In this document: piece by piece, positions 46,379 to 58,127 of the stretch
Position numbering within the stretch: the stretch's first letter is position 1
Layout: every line of letters begins with the position of its first letter
DNA from: Aquilaria yunnanensis
Lineage: Eukaryota > Streptophyta > Magnoliopsida > Malvales > Thymelaeaceae
Assembly (NCBI GenBank): GCA_039654915.1
Contig: JBDJPA010000011.1
Span: 2,294,001-2,358,000, forward strand
DNA length: 64,000 nt
Direction of reading: 5' to 3'
Notes under the pieces: model-generated
What the model was told of the DNA's origin: nothing
Seen by the model: only the letters and a program-made list of their open reading frames with translations
Databases searched by the model: none
Program-made: the position numbers and the translations under genes

Positions 46379-47843
46379 AAAATTTTGATGATATATTTAA
46401 ATTTAAAATGATAAAACCTTAAATGAAAGTGAATGATATGCTTTTATTAACTATGTTAAATACGAAAAGCTTTTTCTTTTGCGTGGTTTAACTCAGAGTT
46501 TTAATTATATAGGTTTGATTCAAAGTTTTAATTAGCTGAAACAAATACATACTTTTCATAATGTATGAGCACTTTACATAGATTTGTTTTATAGTTTTGA
46601 TTTGTTGAAATAAATGAACAATTCGTATTATGCATAAGTGCACAATTCTTTAAAGGTTTTATTTTATCACTAATTCATTAGTGAGCAAAAAATCTAGAAA
46701 ACCTATGCATGTATATTATGCAATGTTATCCTACACTATAAACACCATAAACTTTCTTTCTCTTAATAGTTTAATTGAATTGATTAATAGAATTACTTTT
46801 ATTATTTTTCATTTATTATCTTTAATACTTTTTTTGATACTATATAAACTCATATTCGGTTAACTATTCTATGTGCTTATAATTATTTATATTCAGATTT
46901 TACTTAATGTCAAGGTAAGTCTTATAGTTTTACATTGTTCCATCAATGACTTATATTGATTCTATTCCTGCTAACCCACATACCTTGCATTTTTTAGGGC
47001 CAATTTTACAATTTTTCCAATTTCAGGTTGTTTGGTTAAATGTCAGTTTAATCCCTAAGCTTCTACTTTTTTCCACGTTCATCCCTATTTTCCATCCATC
47101 TTTTATTTTGGTTCTCAAATTTAATAAATATTTAACTAGATTACTTCTATTTATTCTTTTGGTCCCCAACATTTTTATTATTTTTATGTACTATATTCTA
47201 AAGTAAGACATTAGTTATCATAATTTATTTATTTTTTTGTTAAGCCATTTTTGTACATTCATTAAATCAATTATTAAGCCTTTAATACCTAATATTTTTT
47301 CATTTTTAATTTTGGTTCAACCTTTTTTTCTCGCTTTTCTTTAATTTTGTTTTCAAAATAAAAATTTAATTATTATAATTTACATCCTTCTAGCTATGGT
47401 TCTAATTGATTCGGCTTTAATTAAATTTTTTATTTTTATCTTTATTAAATTAATGGTTAAATTATAAATTTATTAACATAAATTAAATACAATTCTGTGT
47501 TTCAATCATATTATTTTTTTATTCATGATTGCGTATTGTAGCATGAATTATTCTCTATGGTTTAATAAAATAATTTGGTTTATAATTACTAAAATTGAAA
47601 GAAAATTTTTTTAAATAAATTTCTCATTGATATTAAAAATTAGAATTTAATTTGATAAAAGAGAAAAATTTTTAGTTATGTTATGTTTTTATTTACCTAA
47701 TTTTAGTTATTGTTAAGGTAGCTCGGCTTTAATCAATTTTTTTTTCCATATTTTTAATTATTTATTATTTAAATTTTTTGTACTAAATTTATTGTAAAAA
47801 ATACCTGCTACATCATGCGGGCAAGTGTACCTCTTTTATACTA
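46379..47843. other. Very AT-rich spacer, nothing recognised
   Basis: Long T-rich stretches with phrases like 'tttaatccctaagcttct' near 47050 that recall the foldback MITE arms at 10165, but no defined element could be drawn. Confidence 0.45.
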
Positions 47844-48078
47844 CTCCCTCCGTCCCGATTTCTTTGATCCATTTGACTTTTTGGGCTAGTTTGACTTGAA
47901 TTTTTTTATATTATTATTTGTTAGAAAAAAATTAAAAAATATATATTTAGAAACTATAGGTCTTGATTTATCATCCACACATAAAATTTTTTCATTTATA
48001 TGCTAAAATGTCTAAAATAAAAAATCATAGATTAATTGCTAAAATGTGAATGGTGCAAAGAATTTGGGACGGAGGGAG
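47844..48078. mobile_element. Stowaway MITE
   Basis: The 235-bp element has CTCCCTCCGTCCC at the left and GGGACGGAGGGAG at the right, each next to a TA dinucleotide (47842-47843 and 48079-48080). AT-rich and non-coding. Its termini are almost the same as those of the mariner-like element 1.5 kb to the left. Confidence 0.93.
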
Positions 48079-48080
48079 TA

Positions 48081-49800
48081 TTATGTAATGCAAAGTGCAA
48101 TTTGGTTGGGAATTATTCCTCAAAACTTGATTTTTTGGGTTAGTTTTACATTTTTCCTTTGCTTTCTCCCCTCTTGAAGCACACCTCATCACACTAGTCT
48201 TTGTTTTGTTCCTTCCACTCATCAACACACCTACTCTTGCCCAGTCAAGCATCTTCATCTTTTTTTCTTTCACCTGCTCCCATTCTTGACCTTGAGTTCA
48301 CTATTTGCTTCACCGATCTTATTGATCTTGCTCTTCTTCTTAGTCAACCTATCATCTGATTCCAAGCAATAACAAAAATCTTAAGTTTCTAGACCCATAG
48401 ATTATTGATTTGGGTAAGAGGGACAGTTTGATTATCTCTAATTTGTGCTTGGATCTCTTTGTTCTTTACAATTTGATTTTTCACCCTAGACCTGCGTTCA
48501 AGGTTGACACCAATGTAGTAGTGAATGATAGCTTTTTATTGCTTCAAATTTCTTATAGCTTGTTTCAGGGCTTTGCCTTTTCTGTTTAAATGCTTTGATT
48601 ATTCAAGATTGAACATTTATGTTTTAATTTTGATTTTCTTTGTTCTATTTTTATGTAAGATCTATATTTTTAGTTAGGTTTTGTGAGATTAGTGGTGTTG
48701 ATCAAAATGCGCTCAATGCTATTGATGAAATCATTTTTTTGGTCTCTCATTTAAGGATGAATGGATAAAGTTACTTGCCGTGGTTTTCACTCTTAAATTT
48801 TGGTTTATTCTTTTCATTCATGAGTTAGATATCAACTTCTTCTTATTTGAATATTCCTAAATATTTTGTATTTTAATAGGTGGATTACCTATTGGGTGAA
48901 TTGCTTGAATAAATCTACTAGCAGTTCAGGTTGCTGTTCATATGAGTTGATTCATTGCTTATTTATTGTTGGTTCTATTATTTTTCCAGTCATTAGAATG
49001 CACGAAAGTGATTCAGGACTTATTATCTTAGTTAATATTGAGGTTGATTCCATAGGACTGATTGTTCATGAGTAGACTGAAAAGTGGTTTTAAAACTTTT
49101 CTTTGAAGAGTAGTAATTGAGATGGCTTAAATAGCACTGAGGTGATATTTATTTTCCAAATATGTTTAGTACGATTGTTGATTCATATGTGGCAGGTTTA
49201 GATGATTTTGCAAGAACTAACTCTGCTCTCTAACATTGTTTTTCATTTTCTTAGTTTCTGTCTGAAAAAATTATGTTTTAATAGTGATTCATTTCAACCC
49301 TAGAAAGACAGTATTTATAGATTTAAGATGTCAAAATGTAAATACATCTGGTTTCTTATAAAGGTCGACATGCTCACCACGTTTTCACCACTCCCAACTA
49401 TTTTTTTTTTGTTTATTACAATATACCATCTTTACTCAAGTTCATGTGTGATTAATAATGTTCATTGTCTTATAAGTGTTATTTGTGTGTGTGTGTGTGT
49501 GTGTGTGTGTATTAATGAACTTGCATGCAATATGTGTTCCATCACAAAGAATCCTATTTTACCATTGATTAATTCAAATGAAAAGTAAGCTATACACTTG
49601 GCTTGGATATTCTGCATACAGTACTACTAAGAAAAACACAAAGTTGCTACATATATATAGTCTCCTACACTTGTTAGATGCTAATTTTGTAGTCAAACAT
49701 ATTGAATTTTTGACAACTTTAACCACAATTTTCTACCTTACCACTCAACATTTTTATACCGATTCTTGCTTCGTTCTTTTAATTTGTAGGTTAGAAAATG
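48081..49800. other. AT-rich spacer with a (GT)n microsatellite
   Basis: A (TG)n run of about 14 units lies at 49483-49510. A C/T-rich stretch at 48150-48330 resembles a 5' leader, but no convincing coding exon follows. Nothing else is assigned. Confidence 0.5.
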
Positions 49801-51136
49801 AGACTGAAGCATAAAAAAGGCACTTGGATGAGCGAAATGGAAAAAGGCCATGTGAAAGTCAAAGCTGAAATATAATTGTGAGACCTAGACACTAGGAGTG
49901 ACGCTTAGGCACCTAAGTTCATTTTGCCCTTCCCTGGAAATGAACCTTTTAGAGTCTTAGCTCCAGGCGCCTCGATTCTAGGCTTTGAGGCACCAATTCT
50001 TACAATTTCTGGCGCCTAGGTGCCCCTGCACTGGGAGAAATATGGTTCTCCACTTGTAATTTGAATCTAACCATACTATTGGCTAGATGATTTTGTCCAA
50101 ATTGGTAGGTGAATGAAGAAGACACATCCAAAACTTAGAGAAATCTAGAACTAAACTCAGAGACATTGGACATTCTTCATCTTCAAAAGCTATAGTTAGG
50201 GTTTGTTCACCACATCTTGCATATTTCACTTTTTTGTGGAGCACTTATGGATTCTTACTTTGAGAATACTTGAAGGGCTTGAAAACTTATAGAAGCCTTG
50301 AGAAATCAAGTATGTAGAGTTTCTTGGGTTCTTTCTTTTCTTCATTCATTTTGTATTTAGACATTGATGATCTTTTATGTATTTTTATGATCGTGTTTAG
50401 TTTAATTATGAAGTAGTCTTTCTTGACACTTTCTATGGATGTAGCTACTTGAATTGATTATGTTGGATGAATATATGGTTATGTGATGTTGGTTTTCCTT
50501 CAATTGCATATTTATCCTTCCATTGTGCTTAATGTTGTGTTAGCTAGTTGATGGCCATAATTGGTTGTACATTGGATTGCTTTAAAGCTCTTAGAAAGTA
50601 TTAAAAATAATAGAACCAAAGAGAATGATTTAATGACAATGGGCTTGTTGGGAAACTAGTTTAATTCATTAGGTGAAGATAAATTAAGCTTTAATGTCTC
50701 TTCCTAAGGGATGTGAATCCTTATTGAGTTTATGTTAGAAAGAGTAATTCTTTCACTTTAAATAGTAAAAATTCAATTGAGTAACTTTATCAACAAGCAA
50801 AAAAACCAACTCACTAGTCTAAATTCACCAACTAATCAAGATAAGTAGTGAATCCAAAGGATGCGTGCTTTAGTAATTTGATAAAAGTCACAAATTTGCA
50901 TTACATTGTTGAATTCTTATGTAGTAACATTTCATTTAGCTAAGTTTAGTTACTTGTTTTACTTGTTAGAACCTTCATTCAATCTTGATTGTTTAGCTAG
51001 AGTTATCTTAAAGTAGTGGTATTTGGAAAATAATTCAATTAATCATTGTAGGAATGATACTTTTTCTTACCTTACTCGGTTACTCCAACATCCACTGTGC
51101 ATTTGTGGTTAAGGTTTTAGAACTCACAACAACATT
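49800..51136 (+). mobile_element. Probable LTR fragment of a Tat/Athila-type Ty3 element
   Basis: A 'ggcgcc'-rich stretch at 49890-50030 (for example ccaggcgcctcgattctagg) and the terminal phrase ggttttagaactcacaacaac at 51115-51135 are typical of long LTRs of plant Tat/Athila elements. The terminus is not followed by a clear primer-binding site. The left boundary is approximate and no coding region is attached, so it may be a solo LTR. Confidence 0.4.
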
Positions 51137-51462
51137 AAATTGGTTTTTTTTTTCACTCAATTAACAATAACCTTAACACTAGTATTGGTAAATGATAAGT
51201 AATAGTATAATGTTGTTGGATCATATTTGATTTTGTAGACATTTGATGGGCAAATCTTTGAGCAACTTAACTCTTCTCAAAGTTAAAGGAATTTGAAAAC
51301 AGGTTTAAATGAGGAATTATAAGAATCAAAGGTAATCGGTTTTCAAAATGCAATTAGAAACACAACTACATACATTTATGATATATAGTAGTGCACTCTC
51401 AATTCGACATCATTAAATATTGAATGATTATAATTAACCTTCTCTCTAGCATTTCAATTTTT

Positions 51463-52563
51463 GGGAAAATTACCAAAACCTTCTTAAGGTTTGGGGCGGA
51501 AACCTACGCCTACCCCTTTTAATATTAACACCGTTATTTACTGTTATAAAAGAAAAGAGAAAATGTATAACTTGGCCGTCCAAACATTGTTCCTTAGAAA
51601 TTTTACCCCCCAACTTATACATCTAACATACTCTATACAATCACCGCTGCCGTTCAATTGGCGTCCACCACGGCACGATTCCGCCTCTCCGCCTCCAACC
51701 CAACGATTCTGACGATTCCGTTCACGATCTTCCAGGCCCATCTTCTCTTCCCCCTTCATCCATCTCGCCGCCCTTCGCCTGTTTCCCTCCTCCCTGCCAC
51801 CCTTCTCCCTTCTTCCTCCTCTCATCCTCTTCCCTCCACCCTCTTCTCCGTCTCCAATGACGCGGCCCGAATCAATCTTCCCGATAATGAGTCGGCCCGA
51901 AATCCTTAGAGCCCATTAACTCGAAATCCCCCAAGACGACGAAGCCCCCGCTCCTTTGCCCAGTTCGTCGGCAACCATTCAAGCAAACAGAGAAGGAAAG
52001 AAGGAGGAGGCGACGGTTGGGAGACAGAATCGGATGAGGCTTGGATAGGACGTGATGATTCGTTCGCGTCGGGGTTGTTCACGATTCGCTCAACAAGGAC
52101 GGCGATTCGATCACCCCTTCTCCTCTATCAGATGGCGCTCCTTCTCTGGGCTGTGAAGAGAGAAACGAACCGATGGGAATCGCGAACGGCCTTCAACGAA
52201 TTTGAATTGTGCGTGCTCTCGCCGAAGGAATCGCGAAAGGGAGTGGCTGTGCCCAAGGAGAAGGGAGGGCGGGGTTGGCTGTGGGAGAGGAGGGAGATGG
52301 AGGCGGATGGCGGCGTGCGTGCGTGCGTGCGGTGTTTCTTTTAGGTTTTTGTTAAAGATGAGGATAAATTGTTAGATGTAAAAGCTAGGGTCCAAAGTTT
52401 TTATCGAATAAGTTCAGAGGGGCTAAGTTAGCTATTTTTCCTTTTCTGTGGTAATGGTCTTTAAGGGAATTAAGTTTTCAGGGGGATAATTGTATGTATT
52501 TGAAAAATGGGGGATACAATTGTAGGTTATTCCAAACCTCTAGATAATTTTGGTAATTTTCCC
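51463..52563. mobile_element. MULE-type element with a GC-rich core
   Basis: Left end GGGAAAATTACCAAAACC and right end (reverse complement) GGGAAAATTACCAAAATT. Weaker similarity continues for at least 100 bases. The 9-bp flanks tcaattttt (51454-51462) and taaatattt (52564-52572) match at 7 of 9. The core (about 51640-52350) is strikingly GC-rich and pyrimidine-biased beside AT-rich arms, contains a (TGCG)n run near 52316, and has short frames on both strands without a recognised domain. The core may be captured host sequence or simply part of this family. Confidence 0.65.
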
Positions 52564-52572
52564 TAAATATTT

Positions 52573-54040
52573 TATGTGATTTCTTTTTTTTGTATTTTTG
52601 GCACGGCAACAGGAAATGCTGCTTGCTCAGATAAAGTACTTGTGGAAAGGTTGATTACATTTCCATGCTATCTTATGAAATACTTTTTAACTTTTTCCTT
52701 CCATAAATTTTCCAAGAAATCGTGTTAGTCCATTTATGTGGTTGAGCTTAAGTTTTCAATGCTTAAAAAACTACACGGTATCAAGCTGGAAAATGAAAGC
52801 CTATGCTCTATACCAAGGTGAAATAGAATTTAACTTTTATACATACATGTAAATAATATTGTTTTTTTTTCCCCTTGATGAGCGTTCATTTCAATTTCTA
52901 ATTAAAAATTGCAATTACAAATGCAAGTAGATGGCAAAGATTAAGAAAATTCAAGGAGTGAACATCATGAGTGGACCAGAGCTAAATATAATCCAACCAT
53001 GCTCACAATTTCATTGACCGTCATGTAATAAAGTGTTGGATCAACTACTTCCTTTGCTCACCTTGTCAATAAAGTTCTTCATTTAAGGTAATGTTTTTTC
53101 TATCCCATTTTCCTTCTCTTGAGGATCTTCTTTAGGTACATCCCCCTTGAATCTTGCATCCCTATTTAGTTTGTACACCCACTCCATATTATGTTTCCTT
53201 CCTCCTAACTCAATTTTGATTCTTTCCATGCTACATCAAAACACAAAAACCACATGATACTCTTAGTTAATGTTGTGTATGCTTCACTATTTAAGCCATT
53301 ATTTGGTCTAGCTTACTAGAATGCCCCTATTATCTTTGTAAATTGTTAAAGACACACTACACTTTTATACTGCTTGAGACCTACTCTTATGTAATTAGCC
53401 TACTCTAATTGATTACATTTGTAATATTTGAACTTGCATGTCCCCGTTTCATAGTATTTGCTTATATAGCCAGACCACTTAGTTCCAAGGTGTGAATTAG
53501 TTCATTATTATGTAATCGATGAACATGATACGTTGTCTGATCTCTAGGCTCTAGCTATTTACAAAGCTATATTTCATCGAACTCTCTTGAATATTTCACG
53601 AAATGTAGCTGCAATGCGCGGGTGCTTATGATTGTAGATGGGAAAGGAAATAAACTAATCAAGAGAATCTTCCCAGGCCAGGCCCAGTTGAAGCAGGCTT
53701 GGTTTGGGTTGGAGTCGAAGAATATCCCCGCGATGTGTGACTAAAGCGCCAAGAAAAGAACATCCACCCTGAAAAGACGCAGATGTGGGCCACTTCGGAT
53801 GTCCCAGACCAAAACAGTCGATTTCCCCAAAACACCCCCCAATTCCACGGCAATTCAAAATTTTCGGCACTAAAACGACGCCGCACCAGTTGCATCTGCT
53901 AGCTTCCTTAACGTCCATCGGCTACAATATTGACGAGGACAAATTAGTCCACGAAAAGAAACTTTTTGGTCCAAATAAAGAAACGCAGATGAGGGTCTGA
54001 CTCTGCCATTGTTGCTCTTCAGCTCACTCTACTGGACAGT
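52573..54040. other. Spacer and probable promoter region upstream of the LysM gene
   Basis: No assigned gene. A GC-richer part at 53640-54000 has overlapping short frames on both strands with no recognisable domain; it probably belongs to the promoter/leader region of the next gene. Confidence 0.45.
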
Positions 54041-54143
54041 ACACAGACACTCGTCCCTTTCCCCACGCTTTTGTTCTGCTGGAAGCTGGAAGAGATCGAT
54101 AGAGCTCAATGAAACCCTAGTTCCTTCAAGAATCCTGACAAAG

Positions 54144-54341
54144 GTATAACCTTTTTTCTTCTTCAAGCTCCTTAATTTGCTTCTCCTGTCCGCCATTAAT
54201 TCCCGTTTATGTTCCTGTTTTAGTTGCTTCAGACAAACCCTAAAGGCCCGCCGTTAAAAGCTCTGAAAGAAAGGAATAAACTTTTCTTCTAGGATATTTG
54301 CTTTTTCTGTTTATGTAATTTCTCACTCCATGTTCTGTTAG
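54144..54341 (+). other. Intron in the 5' leader of the LysM gene
   Basis: Donor AAG/GTATAA at 54144 and acceptor TGTTAG at 54336-54341, 44 bases before the start codon. The leader upstream (about 54040-54143) is C/T-rich. The intron is inferred from splice motifs only. Confidence 0.55.
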
Positions 54342-54385
54342 AGCGAGAAACCAGCTGAGAGCCCCAGAAACCCAGGACCAGAGCG

Positions 54386-56653
54386 ATGCCAAGTTTCAGA
54401 AGCTCTTCGGTTCCCTTGAATAGAGCTCTCTTCTTCTTGATTCTGGCCAATGCAGCTTTACTGGTGATACCCAAGTCCACAATCGAGCCCTGCTCCAACT
54501 CCGACTCATGCAACGCCATGCTCGGCTACACTCTCTACACCGACCTCAAAGTCGCCGAGGTTGCTTCCCTCTTCCAGGTAGACCCAATCGCCATCCTCAC
54601 CGCCAACGCCATCGACTTCTCCTACCCGGACGTCGAAAACCACATCCTTCCGTCGCAGCTCTTCCTCCAAATTCCCATTAGCTGCTCTTGCGTGGACGGA
54701 ATCCGGAAATCGGTCTCGACCCATTACAAGACTCGGCCCCAGGACACCCTTTCGACAATTGCGGACTCCATTTATGGTGGGTTGGTCTCGGCGGATCAGA
54801 TTAGAGAGGCCAATTCGATCTCGGATCCATCGGTTCTTGATGTGGGGCAGAACCTTGTTGTGCCGTTGCCCTGTACCTGCTTTAACGGGACCGACAATTC
54901 TTTGCCGGCAGTGTATCTGTCCTATGTGGTGAAGGATGTGGATACTTTGGCCGGAATTGCAGCGAGGTATTCGACTACAATTACTGATTTGATGAATGTT
55001 AATGCTTTGGGCAGTACTGCCATTACGGGTGGTGATATTCTTGCAGTCCCAATTTCAGGTAGTTTATCATGTCCTTATGTCTGTTATTATATTGTAGTCG
55101 CTTGATGCGTGTGTTCTGATTTAAGCAATTGTTGTTGAGATGACTGTTAGTTTAAGCTAATATACAAGATTAAAGTGTTCTTCTCTATTTAGGCTCTTAA
55201 GTTCAAATCTTTTTGGGGAGGAATTTTGATTTTCCGATCGTTTTCCATTTTCCTTGTAGCTTGTTCTTCCAAATTTCCAAAATATGCCTCAGATTATGGA
55301 CTGATTGTGCCAAATGGGAGTTACGCTATCACTGCAAGCCACTGTATCCAATGCAGCTGTGGCCCGGGGAATCACAAGTAATGGAGTAGCTTCATTATAT
55401 CTTGAGTTTTTTATTGTTTCATTGTGATACTGTGTTCTGGGACTCTCCCTCTGATCTGTTCTTTTTTTGTTATACAGCCTTTACTGCAAACCATCCTCTT
55501 TGGCAGTTTCTTGTTCGAGCATGCAGTGTAAAAACAGCAACCTAATACTAGGGAATTATACCACACAGCAAACTAGTGGTGGATGCAATGTTACATCATG
55601 TTCTTATGGTGGCTATTCAAATGGTTCCATTATCACTTGGTATACTAACATCATCTTTCTATGAGTTCTTTCCATGATTTATCATTTGTATGAAGAAGTT
55701 TGGCTTTTCTTCCCAATGTATCTTGTTAGGATTGATTTTGCAATTTTATTGTAAAAATATGCTACATGTCTGTGTTTAAATATCTCAATTCTCTTTGCTT
55801 TCCAGGTTGTCAACATCCTTCCAACCTCAATGCCCAGGTTAGAGTTTATCTAATGCCCATTTTTTATGGTTATTTGGTGGGAGCACTCTGTTTGCTTTGG
55901 ACCATCCAAGTTTGTTAACAAGTTCAATATTCGTGTTTGGTTTCTTTCCACTTCCACAATTTCGACAAAGTTCATGATGACTGATTGAGTGAATAGGAGG
56001 AGGATTAGCAATATATTAGGGTGAGATTGTTCTGCATTATGTTCTGAACAGATGGCACGATTTTGTCAATGTCTAGTTGTGTAGAAATGGTTCATGTGCA
56101 GTTGCCATCCTTGTTCTTTCTGTGTGGGGTACACGTTTGCGCATTGTCATTTGAATGGAAATCATGTTTGTGCATCAATAGTATGACCTTCAATTGCTTT
56201 GCTGGCTTCCAAATACTGTCTACGAGTGTGTTACTGTTTTGGTTGACATTATCTTGATATATCATGAGGTTGTGTTTTTTTGAAGTACTCTTTAAATGTT
56301 AACCATGATTTATCTGTGTTCAAGTGATTATTAAAACTGATGGATGGTTCCAATTTGTCTCAAATCTAGGACCCCAGCAAGTTCCTGCGCTTATAGCTCC
56401 ACCTACTTCAGTGCCAAAGGACCTGCCATTTGCCCCAGCACCTGCACCATTATCAGATGGGGCTGGCACAACAATTCCGAAGGGTCTAGTACCATCTACG
56501 GCATCTGGATCAATTCCTATAACCAACCCTGCTAATGGTCCAATGGCAAGTGTTTCTTCTGATGCGTGTTCTTTGGTGCATTCGTTAGCCACCATTTGGG
56601 GCACTATTGTGGGATACTTACTCATCAAGTGCGTGATGCCATTCACATTGTAA
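54386..56653 (+). CDS. LYM1/LYM3: GPI-anchored LysM-domain receptor, LYM1/LYM3-like
   Basis: Exons 54386-55058, 55260-55377, 55478-55639, 55806-55837 and 56370-56653 join in frame with GT-AG borders to give 422 residues. Residues 1-30 form a signal peptide. Three LysM modules follow (about 47-98, 113-161, 176-224), linked by CSC (100-102) and CTC (163-165) disulphide motifs. A Cys-rich region covers 225-330, then a Pro/Ala-rich stretch and a hydrophobic tail that fits a GPI anchor signal. There is no kinase domain. In Arabidopsis LYM1 and LYM3 bind bacterial peptidoglycan at the plasma membrane and work with the LysM kinase CERK1; that role is inferred here from architecture and length (family 415-425 residues). 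LYM1 and LYM3 cannot be told apart from this sequence alone. The start is the first ATG after the leader intron. Confidence 0.93.
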
Positions 56654-57590
56654 CTCTGCTTGCTGGCTGTGTGTATGATGGAGCGGGTTTTGTTCTCGAT
56701 TTTTAACCCATTCCCACCCTTCTGTGCATGTTAACACTATCATTCATGACTGCGATGAGACTACATTGTTGATGAGGCTTTCAATTACTTGTAGTGAGTT
56801 GTTGTGGCGTTGTATGATCTACAAGACCAAGCATGCAACCAACCAGTGTCCCAACTCCGAATCGAATGCTTCTGATACAAAATTACACAGCAATGTCTGA
56901 GGAGCCTCAGACAAAAGAGGAAAGATGCTTTATGAAGAGAAAAGAATTTGGTCAAATCGACGTAGAAATCATACTCTGCATGTCACCATTTGGAAGTCTG
57001 GTATACTAAAAATTTATAATTATTGGCATGGTCCTTTGAACCGGTCAAACCAGAAAGAATGATCTAGCCAGGTCATTTGTGTCAATTGTGTAGAGGAGTT
57101 GGTGGTAATTAGATGGGCTCTCGTATAGTGGCCATCCGTTACCGTAATAGATGTATCACCATCCATCCGATCCGATTGAAGCCGGTAAGCATGAATGGCT
57201 ATCCCACCAAGGCATGTAACTGATCGAATTTTCCTAATTAGATTGGCTTTGGTCAAGTCAAGAGCTGCTCAAATCCCATAGGCTTGTTCGATCCATTGAG
57301 ACGGCTAGCTCGGCCTGCTCGGGTAAACTTGTTTTTAATCTGGGTTTGGGCTGTTTCTTAAGTTGTTTGGGTTCTTGCGTCTCGGCAATAAAAATTTTGC
57401 GACCCAATCAAAACTCCCAAAAAGAAAACAAGAAAACAAGTAAAAAAAAGTAAAAACGAAAACGAACAACAGCTGATCGAGCCGAGAGAAATGCACAGGG
57501 CTCTGACCTGATCCCTAGTTCCCTTTGGCCGGCCTCTTTCCCTTGTACGTCTCGGCTCCGACGAGCCCCACTTCTCGAGCTAAGAAGCTG
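56654..57590. other. Intergenic region between the LysM and Tfb4 genes
   Basis: Contains the 3' end of the LysM transcript and the promoter of the Tfb4 gene. A short minus-strand frame at 57020-57256 has no recognised domain. No repeat was noticed. Confidence 0.6.
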
Positions 57591-57634
57591 CAAAGAGTGC
57601 CGCCGAAAGCTTCGACGTTGACACCTTCATTTTC

Positions 57635-57940
57635 GTAAGTCAGTCCTTGTATGTTCTCTATGGCTTATTCTGTCTTAGGCTTACCTAGAGAATCAATTGT
57701 CAGTTCTCGAGCAATATATGAAATGAGGATTAGTGGAGGTTAGGATTATGGACAGGAAGCTATGGCGTGACGCCGAGGCGCACAAAAGTCCTCATCACCA
57801 AACTGCTCTCTGATAAACACTTAATTGTGCGGATGAATTTTGCCAACTGAACAGCTAGGAGTGTAGAATTATGAATCAATCTCTCTAGCTTCTTCATTTG
57901 CTTGCAATTTTTTTATGCATTTGGGGAACTTGTGGAACAG
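57635..57940 (+). other. Intron in the 5' leader of the Tfb4 gene
   Basis: Donor TTTTC/GTAAGT at 57635 and acceptor GTGGAACAG ending at 57940. The second leader exon then runs to the start codon at 58128. Inferred from splice motifs. Confidence 0.55.
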
Positions 57941-58127
57941 ACGGGCATCAAGGGAAAACCCTCTTGAACGGCAGCAGTTTTCAGGTGGATATGCTGGAGC
58001 TTACACGGAAAAGACACGAAACAAGTAGCGACTGCAGCGTGAAGGAACATTAACCGGAAATTAGATTGTCCGTGAAGGGAGTAGAGAACTCACTTTGAGA
58101 AGTGAAACTGGAAGAAAGACCCCAGTC

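Noticed and set aside
53655..53918. Minus-strand frames upstream of the LysM gene
   Set aside because: They overlap an equally open + strand frame, have no domain, and lie in the probable promoter.
56320..56646. Minus-strand frame of 108 codons
   Set aside because: It is antisense to the last exon of the LysM gene, whose splice model closes in frame.
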